From NCBI RefSeq assembly GCF_051842935.1, contig NZ_JBPXRR010000001.1, positions 1,054,001 to 1,118,000 on the forward strand: a stretch of DNA of 64,000 nt. Direction: 5' to 3'. Positions 27,635-35,509 of this stretch are shown here, piece by piece; within the stretch, counting starts at the first letter, position 1; every line of letters begins with the position of its first letter. Position numbers and translations under genes: made by a program. The notes under the pieces were generated by a model. It saw only the letters and a list, made by a program, of their open reading frames with translations. It was not told the DNA's origin and ran no database searches. This DNA comes from Pseudalkalibacillus sp051842935. Its GTDB lineage: Bacteria > Bacillota > Bacilli > Bacillales > Fictibacillaceae.

Positions 27635-27800
27635 CATTTATGTTTGATCTTTTTTTGCACTTTCAAGAGGGAGAACTACGGCTACATATTACGGATAAGT
27701 GCATTTTGGCCAAACCGTTGTAAAGGTGAAGCCTTTCTTTGATTGGCTGAAACAGCAAAAGACGTCTTAATACGTTCCAAACGATAAAGGAGGACCATTC

Positions 27801-28271
27801 ATGAGTCAGAAAGTGACCGAGATTACAGAAGAACTCGTCACACCGATCTTAGATTCCATGGACCTTGAACTAGTGGATATTGAATTTGTGAAAGAGGGTA
27901 AAAACTGGTTTCTAAGAGTCTACATCGACAGCGAAGAAGGTGTGGATATAGAAGAGTGCGGGAAAGTGAGTGAACAACTCAGTGAAGAACTGGATCAGGT
28001 AGACCCGATCACTCAAGCTTATTTTCTCGAAGTATCTTCACCTGGTGTTGAACGGCCATTAAAAAAAGAATCAGATTTCCAAAAGGCAATTGAAAAGAAT
28101 GTTTTCATTAAGACATATGAACAGATCGATGGCCAAAAAGAGTTTGAAGGCATTCTGAAGTCCTTTGACGGGACAGAATTATCAGTGGAAGTCCGTGTGA
28201 AGACGAGGACGAAAACAATTGAGATACCGTTTGATAAAGTTGCCAATGCACGTTTGGCGGTATCATTTTAA
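27801..28271 (+). CDS. rimP: Ribosome maturation factor RimP
   Basis: RimP (YlxS) assists 30S subunit maturation. The 156-residue protein has the N-terminal domain with VDIEFVKEGKNWFLRVYID, the conserved ISPQ-like stretch FLEVSSPGVERPLK, and a C-terminal SH3-like barrel (TKTIEIPFDKVANARL). It starts behind AAAGGAGG. It heads the conserved rimP-nusA-rnpM-rplGB-infB cluster and is 17 bases from nusA. Confidence 0.96.
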   Translation: MSQKVTEITEELVTPILDSMDLELVDIEFVKEGKNWFLRVYIDSEEGVDIEECGKVSEQLSEELDQVDPITQAYFLEVSSPGVERPLKKESDFQKAIEKNVFIKTYEQIDGQKEFEGILKSFDGTELSVEVRVKTRTKTIEIPFDKVANARLAVSF

Positions 28272-28288
28272 ACAAGGGGGAGAGACGG

Positions 28289-29392
28289 ATGAGCGATTTA
28301 ATGGATGCGCTAACGGTTCTTGAGAAAGAAAAAGGGATAAGCAAGGATGTAATCGTGGAAGCGATTGAAGCAGCCTTGATCTCAGCATACAAAAGGAATT
28401 TCCATCAGGCTCAAAATGTCCGCGTAGATTTCAATCAAGATACGGGCAGTGTAAAAGTTTTTGCAAGAAAAAATGTCGTCGAAGAAATTGAAGATAGCAG
28501 ACTTGAGATTTCAATCGACCAGGCAAAAGAAATGAACCCGCAATACGAAGCTGGGGATGTCGTCGAATTGGAAGTCACACCGAAGGATTTCGGCCGGATT
28601 GCTGCTCAGACCGCTAAACAAGTGGTTACACAAAGAGTCCGTGAAGCTGAAAGAGGAATCATTTATTCTGAATTCATCGACCGCGAAGAAGATATCATTA
28701 CAGGTGTGGTTCAAAGACAAGACCACCGTTTCATGTATATCGACCTTGGTAGAGTAGAAGCGTTGCTTCCTACTACTGAACAGATTCAAGCGGAAAACTA
28801 TAAAACGAACGATCGGATCAAAGTGTTCATAACGAAAGTTGAAAAGACGACAAAAGGTCCTCAGATCATGGTATCAAGAACACACCCTGGACTTTTGAAA
28901 AGATTGTTCGAGTTGGAAGTGCCTGAAATCTATGATGGAACGGTAGAAATCAAGTCGATTTCCCGTGAAGCTGGAGACCGTTCTAAGATCTCAGTTCATG
29001 CTGAAGATCCTGAAGTAGATCCAGTCGGATCATGCGTAGGTCCACGAGGACAACGGGTACAGACGATTGTCAATGAGTTGCATGGTGAGAAGATCGATAT
29101 CGTACGCTGGTCGAACGACCCGGTAGAATATGTAGCAAATGCACTAAGTCCTTCTAAAGTACTTGAAGTCCAAGTGAATGAAGAAGAGAAGATGACGAGG
29201 GTCATCGTACCGGATTACCAGCTATCACTTGCAATCGGTAAAAGAGGGCAAAATGCTAGATTAGCTGCCAAACTGACTGGATGGAAAATCGATATCAAAA
29301 GTGAGTCGGAAGCCATCGAACAAGGATTGTACGATCCGAATCAACAACCGGAGGAAGAGCCGGACTCCTACGAAGAAGAACTGGAAGATTAA
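28289..29392 (+). CDS. nusA: Transcription termination/antitermination factor NusA
   Basis: NusA binds RNA polymerase and nascent RNA and affects pausing and termination. The 367 residues comprise an N-terminal polymerase-binding domain, an S1 domain (about 135-200), and two KH domains with SVGPRGQRV-like GxxG motifs (VGPRGQRVQ and IGKRGQNAR). The short acidic tail (PEEEPDSYEEELED) replaces the C-terminal repeats of proteobacterial NusA, as expected for Bacillota. Confidence 0.98.
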   Translation: MSDLMDALTVLEKEKGISKDVIVEAIEAALISAYKRNFHQAQNVRVDFNQDTGSVKVFARKNVVEEIEDSRLEISIDQAKEMNPQYEAGDVVELEVTPKDFGRIAAQTAKQVVTQRVREAERGIIYSEFIDREEDIITGVVQRQDHRFMYIDLGRVEALLPTTEQIQAENYKTNDRIKVFITKVEKTTKGPQIMVSRTHPGLLKRLFELEVPEIYDGTVEIKSISREAGDRSKISVHAEDPEVDPVGSCVGPRGQRVQTIVNELHGEKIDIVRWSNDPVEYVANALSPSKVLEVQVNEEEKMTRVIVPDYQLSLAIGKRGQNARLAAKLTGWKIDIKSESEAIEQGLYDPNQQPEEEPDSYEEELED

Positions 29393-29406
29393 AGGAGAGG
29401 GAGACG

Positions 29407-29679
29407 ATGAAAAAGCGGAAAATACCGATGCGAAAGTGTGTCGCTTGTCAGGAAAACAAGCCGAAAAAAGAACTCATTCGTGTCGTCCGTACTCCTGAAG
29501 GAGAAGTTTCAATTGATCTCACCGGTAAAAAATCGGGCAGAGGTGCTTACATCTGCGACCAAGTCTCATGTTTTGAGTTGGCACAGAAGAAAAAGGCATT
29601 ACAGAACCAATTGAATACCCCTATTTCAGATGAAGTGTACGAAGAATTGCAAAGCCAAGTCGAAGAAAAGAGGGAATAG
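29407..29679 (+). CDS. rnpM: RNase P modulator RnpM (YlxR)
   Basis: This 90-residue protein has the YlxR/DUF448 signature: RKCVACQENKPKKELIRVV, then GRGAYIC. The family was long an unknown RNA-binding protein between nusA and infB; YlxR has been reported to bind RNase P RNA and was renamed RnpM. Two Cys in CVAC are typical. The next gene starts at the base after its stop. Confidence 0.93.
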   Translation: MKKRKIPMRKCVACQENKPKKELIRVVRTPEGEVSIDLTGKKSGRGAYICDQVSCFELAQKKKALQNQLNTPISDEVYEELQSQVEEKRE

Positions 29680-29982
29680 ATGAAATCAAGATGGAATTCC
29701 TTACTTGGATTGGCTAATCGTGCTGGAAAATGTGTTTCAGGGGAAGAGTTGGTCCTTAAAGAAATTCGGAGCCAACGTGCCAAGATGATCTTGCTTGCAG
29801 AGGACGCATCCGCCAATACGAAAAAGAAATTGATAGATAAGTGTTCTTACTATCAAGTTCCTTATTATACAGTACCTGACCGTACCGAGTTAGGTAACGC
29901 AATTGGGAAAGAACAACGGGTAACCGTTGCAGTGATCGATAACGGATTTGCAGAAAAAATGAAAACCTTATTCGATCAATAA
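29680..29982 (+). CDS. rplGB: L7Ae-like kink-turn RNA-binding protein (YlxQ)
   Basis: A 100-residue protein of the L7Ae/L30e/S12e family: LANRAGKCVSGEELVLKEIRSQ, AKMILLAEDASANTKKKL and a hydrophobic C-terminal part. B. subtilis YlxQ is described as a k-turn-binding paralogue of ribosomal L7Ae-type proteins with no essential role known. It starts immediately after rnpM and lies 16 bases before infB, so it is translated within the operon. Confidence 0.92.
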   Translation: MKSRWNSLLGLANRAGKCVSGEELVLKEIRSQRAKMILLAEDASANTKKKLIDKCSYYQVPYYTVPDRTELGNAIGKEQRVTVAVIDNGFAEKMKTLFDQ

Positions 29983-29998
29983 TTTTGGGGGTGACCAA

Positions 29999-32218
29999 AT
30001 GAGTAAGATGCGCGTTTATGAATATGCAAAAAAACACAATGTACAAAGTAAAGATGTAATCCAAAAATTGAAGACGATGAATATAGAAGTCTCCAACCAT
30101 ATGTCCACGATTGAAGATTCAACCGTGAACAAATTGGATGCTGCCTTCCAACCGAAAGCAGAACAAAAGAAAGAACAAAAGGGACAAAAACCATCCAATC
30201 AGGCCAATCGACCAAACTCGAAGAAACCTGAACAACGTGGGAACAAACCAAACAATTCTGAAGCTGGCGGTGAGAGACGAAACACCAACCGTCCAAGTGG
30301 TAACAACCAAGGTAAGAGCTTCAATAAAGGGAACAACAATAACAACCGTAACAACAACAATAAAGGCGGTAATAACCGACCTCCTCGTGGTGGTAAAGGG
30401 AAGAACAACCGTCCTGCACACAACCAGCAACAACAACCGCGTAAGGAAGCACCTAAACCGAAAAGACCTGAAAAGATTACGTTCGAGGGCTCTCTTACAG
30501 TTGGAGAATTGGCGAAGAAGTTGCATCTCGAAAGCTCTGATATCATCAAGAAGTTGATGGGTCTTGGCGTGATGGCAACGATCAACCAAGAGCTTGACAA
30601 AGAGACGATTGAATTGGTTGCTGCAGATTACGATGTTGAAGTAGAAGAAGAAATCATCATTGATGAGACGAACTTCGAAGAAAACGAGATTGAAGAAGAA
30701 GAAGATAAACTTGCAATCCGACCACCTGTCGTAACCATCATGGGACACGTTGACCATGGTAAAACGACATTGCTCGATTCCATCCGTAAGACGAAGGTTG
30801 CTGCGGGTGAAGCAGGCGGTATTACACAACATATCGGTGCCTACCAGATTGAAGAAAATAATAAACCGATCACGTTCTTAGATACTCCAGGTCACGCTGC
30901 CTTTACGACGATGCGTGCCCGTGGTGCACAAGTGACGGACATCACGATTCTTGTCGTAGCAGCGGACGACGGTGTTATGCCACAAACGGTTGAAGCGATC
31001 AACCACGCCAAAGCGGCTGAAGTACCGATCATCGTTGCAGTAAACAAGATCGACAAAGAGGGTGCCAACCCGGATCGAGTCATGCAGGAGCTGACAGAAC
31101 ACGGTCTTATCCCTGAAGACTGGGGAGGAGACACGATTTTCGTCAAGCTATCTGCCCTAAGTGGTGAAGGTATCGATGAATTGCTCGAAATGATCCTATT
31201 GGTCGCAGAAGTGGAAGAGCATAAGTCTAATCCAGATCGATTTGCAAACGGAACAGTCATCGAAGCACAGCTTGACAAAGGTCGTGGACCTGTTGCGACC
31301 CTTCTTGTCCAAGGAGGAACGCTTGAGGTAGGAGACCCGATTGTCGTTGGTAATACATTCGGGCGTGTCCGTGCGATGGTCAATGATTTAGGACGTCGTG
31401 TTAAAGTGGCGGGACCATCTACACCTGTTGAAATTACGGGCTTGAATGAAGTACCGAACGCAGGAGACCAGTTCAGAGTCTTCAAGGATGAGAAGAAAGC
31501 TCGTTCGATCGGAGAAACACGTGCGAAGCGTCAAATCGAACAACAACGAAAAGAAAGCTCCAAATTGAATCTGGATGACCTTTTTGAACAAATTAAAGAA
31601 GGGGACATTAAAGAAATCAATGTCATCCTTAAAGCAGACGTTCAAGGATCGGTCGAAGCACTTGCTAGCTCGCTTCAGAAAATCGATGTTGAAGGTGTGA
31701 AGGTCAAAATCATCCACACCGGTGTAGGTGCGATTGCAGAATCAGATATCATCCTGGCATCTGCTTCCAATGCAATCATCATCGGATTCAACGTACGTCC
31801 AGATAGCAATGCTAAACGTACTGCTGAGGCAGAAAAGGTCGACATCCGCCTCCACCGCATCATCTATAACGTAATCGATGAAATCGAGTCTGCGATGAAG
31901 GGTATGCTCGATCCGGTCTTCCAAGAGAAGATTATCGGTCAAGTAGAAGTGCGTACAACGTTCAAGGTTTCCAAAGTCGGAACCATTGCAGGTTGTTATG
32001 TAACCGAAGGTAAAATCACTCGTGATTCCGGAGTGCGTCTCATTCGTGATGGCGTAGTCATCTTCGAAGGCGAAGTAGACACGTTGAAACGTTATAAAGA
32101 TGACACAAAAGAAGTAGCGACTGGTTATGAGTGTGGTATTACACTTGAGAAGTACAATGATATCAAGGAAGGCGATATCATTGAAGCGTATGTCATGGAA
32201 GAAGTAGAACCGAAATGA
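29999..32218 (+). CDS. infB: Translation initiation factor IF-2
   Basis: IF-2 is the GTPase that brings initiator tRNA to the 30S subunit. The 739 residues begin with an IF2-N domain (VYEYAKKHNVQSKDVI), a long disordered linker rich in Asn, Lys, Arg and Gly (about 55-155, with poly-Asn runs), a second IF2-N domain, then the G domain with GHVDHGKTT, DTPGH and NKID, and the beta-barrel and C-terminal domains. GGGGGTG precedes the ATG. The stop overlaps ylxP by four bases. Confidence 0.98.
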   Translation: MSKMRVYEYAKKHNVQSKDVIQKLKTMNIEVSNHMSTIEDSTVNKLDAAFQPKAEQKKEQKGQKPSNQANRPNSKKPEQRGNKPNNSEAGGERRNTNRPSGNNQGKSFNKGNNNNNRNNNNKGGNNRPPRGGKGKNNRPAHNQQQQPRKEAPKPKRPEKITFEGSLTVGELAKKLHLESSDIIKKLMGLGVMATINQELDKETIELVAADYDVEVEEEIIIDETNFEENEIEEEEDKLAIRPPVVTIMGHVDHGKTTLLDSIRKTKVAAGEAGGITQHIGAYQIEENNKPITFLDTPGHAAFTTMRARGAQVTDITILVVAADDGVMPQTVEAINHAKAAEVPIIVAVNKIDKEGANPDRVMQELTEHGLIPEDWGGDTIFVKLSALSGEGIDELLEMILLVAEVEEHKSNPDRFANGTVIEAQLDKGRGPVATLLVQGGTLEVGDPIVVGNTFGRVRAMVNDLGRRVKVAGPSTPVEITGLNEVPNAGDQFRVFKDEKKARSIGETRAKRQIEQQRKESSKLNLDDLFEQIKEGDIKEINVILKADVQGSVEALASSLQKIDVEGVKVKIIHTGVGAIAESDIILASASNAIIIGFNVRPDSNAKRTAEAEKVDIRLHRIIYNVIDEIESAMKGMLDPVFQEKIIGQVEVRTTFKVSKVGTIAGCYVTEGKITRDSGVRLIRDGVVIFEGEVDTLKRYKDDTKEVATGYECGITLEKYNDIKEGDIIEAYVMEEVEPK

Positions 32219-32493
32219 TCGGGAGTTTGAAGTGTGAGTGTCAAATTTTTGACGCTCACTCTTTGAAAGAAAAACGTTCCGTCGTGAAAAAAGTGATGCA
32301 ACGACTTAAAAACCAGTTCAATGTAGCCGTTGCTGAAACGGATCATCACGAACTATGGCAGCGTTTTGAAATCGGCGTCGTGACCATATCAAAAGATAAG
32401 CAGATGGTCGAGAAAGAACTACAAAAAGTTCTCGAATCGTTCGATCGCTATGAGGAATTTCAAGTGACATCCTATGATATGGAATTATTATAA
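32215..32493 (+). CDS. ylxP: DUF503 family protein YlxP
   Basis: This 92-residue protein is the conserved DUF503 family member between infB and rbfA: SLKEKRSVVKKVMQRLKNQFNVAVAE is the characteristic N-terminal core, and HHELWQRFEIGVV follows. The function is unknown; the fold is ferredoxin-like and position suggests a link to ribosome function. It starts within the infB stop (ATGA). Confidence 0.93.
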   Translation: MIGSLKCECQIFDAHSLKEKRSVVKKVMQRLKNQFNVAVAETDHHELWQRFEIGVVTISKDKQMVEKELQKVLESFDRYEEFQVTSYDMELL

Positions 32494-32604
32494 GAGGTTT
32501 AAACGGTACACAAAACGTGAATTTTCCTGTAAAGAGGGAATACTCAATAGAACTCTTTTAAATTCCAATTCATAAGGCTCCTTGAAATGAAATGAGGTGT
32601 AAGT

Positions 32605-32955
32605 ATGAGCAATGTACGTGCGAATCGCGTAGCAGAGCAAATGAAGAAAGAACTCGGGGAAATCATCGGACAAAAAATCAAAGATCCAAGAGTAGGCTTC
32701 GTAACCGTTACGGCTGTTGAAGTCACTGGTGACTTACAGCAAGCAACGATCTTCATTTCCGTCTTCGGGGATGAAGAGGAAAAAGCGAATACTCTTGCAG
32801 GTCTCGCAAAAGCGACAGGTTTCATACGATCCGAAATCGGAAAGCGTATCCGTCTAAGGAAAACGCCTGAAATCCTTTTTCAATTCGACCATTCGATTGA
32901 ATACGGAAACAGGATTGAAACCTTGTTAGATGAAATCAACGATAACAGAGAATAA
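32605..32955 (+). CDS. rbfA: Ribosome-binding factor A
   Basis: RbfA binds the 30S subunit during 16S rRNA maturation and cold adaptation. The 116-residue protein shows the KH-like fold: RVAEQMKKELGEIIGQKIKDPR, VTVTAVEVTGDLQQATIFIS and RKTPEILFQFDHSIEYG. GAGGTG precedes the ATG. About 110 bases separate it from ylxP with nothing else seen. A strong terminator-like hairpin follows. Confidence 0.97.
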   Translation: MSNVRANRVAEQMKKELGEIIGQKIKDPRVGFVTVTAVEVTGDLQQATIFISVFGDEEEKANTLAGLAKATGFIRSEIGKRIRLRKTPEILFQFDHSIEYGNRIETLLDEINDNRE

Positions 32956-32959
32956 AAAT

Positions 32960-32994
32960 GGAAAGGGAAAGGGGCGAAACCTCTTTCCCTTTTC
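32960..32994 (+). terminator. Hairpin after rbfA, probable terminator
   Basis: AAAGGGAAAGGGG pairs with CCTCTTTCCCTTT (one G-U pair) around a short loop and is followed by TTC. truB still follows after 40 bases, so it may act only partially. Confidence 0.65.
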
Positions 32995-33034
32995 ATGCTA
33001 ATTGATAGATGGATGTACAGAGGTGGTGTATGAG

Positions 33035-33955
33035 ATGCAAGAAGATGGAATTCTCCCATTACATAAACCGAGAGGAATGACTTCCCACGATTGTGTGGTG
33101 AAATTAAGGAAAATCCTCAAGACGAAACGGGTCGGTCATACCGGTACATTGGATCCTGCGGTTTCAGGAGTGCTGCCAATCTGTATCAATCGTGCAACGA
33201 AAGTCGCGGAATATATGAGTGCATATAACAAGACCTATGAAGCAACCGTCTCGTTAGGATCGTCCACCACAACGGAAGATCAGACTGGAGATGTCGTTGA
33301 GGAAATAGAGATGGATGAAATCGATTCGGGAAAGATCAAAAAGGTATTAGAGTCGTTTCGAGGTGAAATCGAGCAGACCCCTCCGATGTATTCGGCTGTC
33401 AAAGTGAAAGGGAAAAGGCTCTATGAATATGCACGGGTAGGTATTTCGGTCGAGCGTCCGACTCGGAAAGTGACCATCTTATCACTTGAGTGGCTCGGTG
33501 GACCTGAAAAGAACCCGGAAAGTGGGAACATCGAATTCAACATTCGTGTGACCTGCAGTAAAGGGACGTATATCAGAACATTGGCAGTGGATATCGGAAG
33601 AGCGATGGGTGTCCCGGCACATATGTCCTCGCTCATTCGCACACAATCGGGACCTTTTAAATTGGAAGATACTGTTACATTCGAAGACCTTGAAGCACTG
33701 GCAGAGGAAGAACGCTCCTTCTCTGAGATGTTAATGCCGATTGAAAAAGCGTTGACCATATTCCCGTCTGCAACGGTATCAGAAGAAGTGGAAAAGCAAA
33801 TTTTGAATGGTACTGTTCTTGAGGAGACGAAAGAACTTTCCAATCCTAGAACAGCCGTTTATAATGAACGTGGAGAGTGTCTAGCGATCTATAAACCACA
33901 TCCCGATCGACCGGGGTGGGTGAAACCGGAAAAGGTGCTCAAAATTCATAAATAG
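33035..33955 (+). CDS. truB: tRNA pseudouridine(55) synthase TruB
   Basis: TruB makes pseudouridine 55 in the T-loop of tRNAs. The catalytic Asp is Asp40 in HTGTLDPAVSG; CVVKLRKILKTKRVGH and RLYEYARVG are further family motifs, and a C-terminal PUA-like region follows. I choose ATG 33035 (306 residues), with AGAGGTGG at about 33018-33025; the frame is open upstream to 33002 but those residues are not family-like. Confidence 0.96.
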   Translation: MQEDGILPLHKPRGMTSHDCVVKLRKILKTKRVGHTGTLDPAVSGVLPICINRATKVAEYMSAYNKTYEATVSLGSSTTTEDQTGDVVEEIEMDEIDSGKIKKVLESFRGEIEQTPPMYSAVKVKGKRLYEYARVGISVERPTRKVTILSLEWLGGPEKNPESGNIEFNIRVTCSKGTYIRTLAVDIGRAMGVPAHMSSLIRTQSGPFKLEDTVTFEDLEALAEEERSFSEMLMPIEKALTIFPSATVSEEVEKQILNGTVLEETKELSNPRTAVYNERGECLAIYKPHPDRPGWVKPEKVLKIHK

Positions 33956-33972
33956 AACTTAGGGTGGTAAAT

Positions 33973-34917
33973 TTGAAAACGTACAGGATTGACCACACAC
34001 AATTAAAAGATCAACTTACATTCGAACCAGCAGCTATGGCAATCGGTTACTTCGACGGAATCCATATGGGGCACCGTGAAGTCATCTGCACAGCCAAAGC
34101 CATAGCAGATGAAAAAGGATTGGAATCGGCCGTGATGACTTTCGACCCTCACCCTTCCGTCGTATTAGGCAGGGAACGAACCGAAAAATCCCATATCACC
34201 CCAGTTGAAGATAAACAGAAAGTCATTGAAGAATTAGGTATCGATCGTTTATATATCGTTCATTTCAATAAGGCTTTCGCTGCATTGACACCACAGCAAT
34301 TCGTGGATGAATTCATCATCGGCTTCAATGTTAAGCATGTCGTAGCAGGGTTTGATTTTTCCTTCGGTAAGAAAGGAGAAGGGACGATGGAAACCCTTCC
34401 TTTCCATTCGAGAGGTGCTTTTGAACATACGGTAGTAAATAAAGTATCCATTGATGGGCATAAAGTAAGTTCCACGCTTATCCGAACCTTGATTGAAGAA
34501 GGACAAGTCAAAGAGATACCGAAATATCTCGCTCGTAACTATCAAGTGAGAGGAACGGTCATACACGGAGACAGCAGAGGTCACACGATCGGTTTTCCAA
34601 CTGCCAACATCCATTTATCCGATACGTATATGATTCCGAAAACCGGTGTTTATGCGGTGAAAATGAAGGTGAATGGAGAATGGTATGCAGGTGTTTGCAA
34701 CGTCGGCTATAAGCCTACCTTCAAAGAAAAGCAACCGGACAAGCCAAGTATTGAAGTCCATTTGTTTTCGTTTGATGCATCCATATATGGTGAAGATGTC
34801 ATTGTCGAATGGCGTGATCACATACGGGATGAAAAGAAATTTTCGTCAATTGATGATCTGAAAGAACAAATATCCAGGGATGTAAACGCAGCCAAACAGG
34901 TTCTGCAAAATTCATAG
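33973..34917 (+). CDS. ribF: Bifunctional riboflavin kinase/FAD synthetase
   Basis: RibF (RibC in B. subtilis) makes FMN and FAD from riboflavin. The N-terminal FMN adenylyltransferase domain has GYFDGIHMGH; the C-terminal kinase has HGDSRGHTIGFPTANI and GVCNVGYKPTF. I choose TTG 33973 (314 residues) because AGGGTGG at 33961-33967 precedes it; GTG 33964 would place its start inside that site. Confidence 0.95.
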   Translation: MKTYRIDHTQLKDQLTFEPAAMAIGYFDGIHMGHREVICTAKAIADEKGLESAVMTFDPHPSVVLGRERTEKSHITPVEDKQKVIEELGIDRLYIVHFNKAFAALTPQQFVDEFIIGFNVKHVVAGFDFSFGKKGEGTMETLPFHSRGAFEHTVVNKVSIDGHKVSSTLIRTLIEEGQVKEIPKYLARNYQVRGTVIHGDSRGHTIGFPTANIHLSDTYMIPKTGVYAVKMKVNGEWYAGVCNVGYKPTFKEKQPDKPSIEVHLFSFDASIYGEDVIVEWRDHIRDEKKFSSIDDLKEQISRDVNAAKQVLQNS

Positions 34918-34927
34918 GATATATCGG

Positions 34928-34956
34928 TTGCATTCACTAGAAAAAAGTTGTATTCT
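34928..34956 (+). promoter_or_regulatory. Promoter for rpsO
   Basis: TTGCAT (34928-34933) and TATTCT (34951-34956) are exactly 17 bases apart, after ribF and about 100 bases before rpsO. Confidence 0.6.
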
Positions 34957-34961
34957 AATAG

Positions 34962-35052
34962 TTGTACTAAATGTACAGAACCGCTTCTTGGCACAACGAT
35001 TCACCGACGTTTGCTAGGGAGAAGGGGATTAATGAAAAAGGAGGTGAAAAGG
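34962..35052 (+). promoter_or_regulatory. Probable rpsO (S15) mRNA leader
   Basis: About 90 untranslated bases precede rpsO, with short pairings such as GTTGTAC/GTAC-AC near the start and CAACG with CGTTTG (35000-35020 region). Bacillota S15 genes are known to carry a leader bound by S15. The fold here is inferred from position and was not modelled. Confidence 0.4.
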
Positions 35053-35322
35053 ATGGCTATTTCACAAGAGCGAAAGAACGACTTGATTGCAGAGTATAAG
35101 ACTCATGATAACGATACTGGGTCTCCAGAAGTACAGATTGCTATCCTAACAGAGCAAATTAACGAATTGAACGATCATCTACGAACTCATAAGAAAGATC
35201 ACCACTCTCGTCGTGGTCTACTAAAAATGGTTGGTAAGCGTCGTAATTTGTTAACGTACTTACGTAAAAAAGACGTAACTCGATACCGTACTCTTATCAA
35301 CAAACTTGGTTTACGTCGATAG
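35053..35322 (+). CDS. rpsO: 30S ribosomal protein S15
   Basis: S15 is an early 16S rRNA-binding protein. The correct start is ATG 35053 (MAISQERKNDLIAEYKTHDND), behind AAAGGAGGTG at about 35038-35047; this gives the standard 89 residues. The S15 motif GSPEVQIAILTEQI...HLRTHKKDHHSRRGLL is clear. It has its own promoter and a strong terminator, and pnp follows. Confidence 0.98.
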   Translation: MAISQERKNDLIAEYKTHDNDTGSPEVQIAILTEQINELNDHLRTHKKDHHSRRGLLKMVGKRRNLLTYLRKKDVTRYRTLINKLGLRR

Positions 35323-35328
35323 TCACTT

Positions 35329-35355
35329 AAAAGCGGGGTTTATACCCGCTTTTTT
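35329..35355 (+). terminator. Intrinsic terminator after rpsO
   Basis: AAGCGGG (35331-35337) pairs with CCCGCTT (35345-35351), flanked by A and T runs; six T follow. Confidence 0.9.
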
Positions 35356-35433
35356 GTTAGCTTTAAAACGTTTTTTGGATACATAATAGGTGTGTATGCC
35401 CTAGGAGTTGTATTTCTTAAGGGAGTCGGCTTT

Positions 35434-35459
35434 TTGAACACCTACTTTTGGGTTATAAT
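35434..35459 (+). promoter_or_regulatory. Probable pnp promoter (-10 TATAAT)
   Basis: A perfect TATAAT lies at 35454-35459. TTGAAC at 35434-35439 is only 14 bases upstream, so the -35 match is doubtful. Confidence 0.45.
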
Positions 35460-35509
35460 AGAACAGTGTAACCTTAATACAATGTAGTTTGAGAGGAGTT
35501 CTCGCAGAA

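Noticed and set aside
27476..27742. Plus-strand frame overlapping the end of polC and the rimP leader
   Set aside because: It overlaps polC out of frame and the hairpin, with no start signal; chance frame.
30119..30832. A 237-codon open frame on the minus strand within infB
   Set aside because: It is antisense to the conserved IF-2 coding sequence, has low-complexity hydrophobic composition mirroring the Asn/Lys-rich linker, and shows no family motif or good start signal.
30892..31485. A 197-codon open frame on the minus strand within the IF-2 G domain
   Set aside because: It lies opposite highly conserved GTPase codons; its length is explained by the codon composition of infB.
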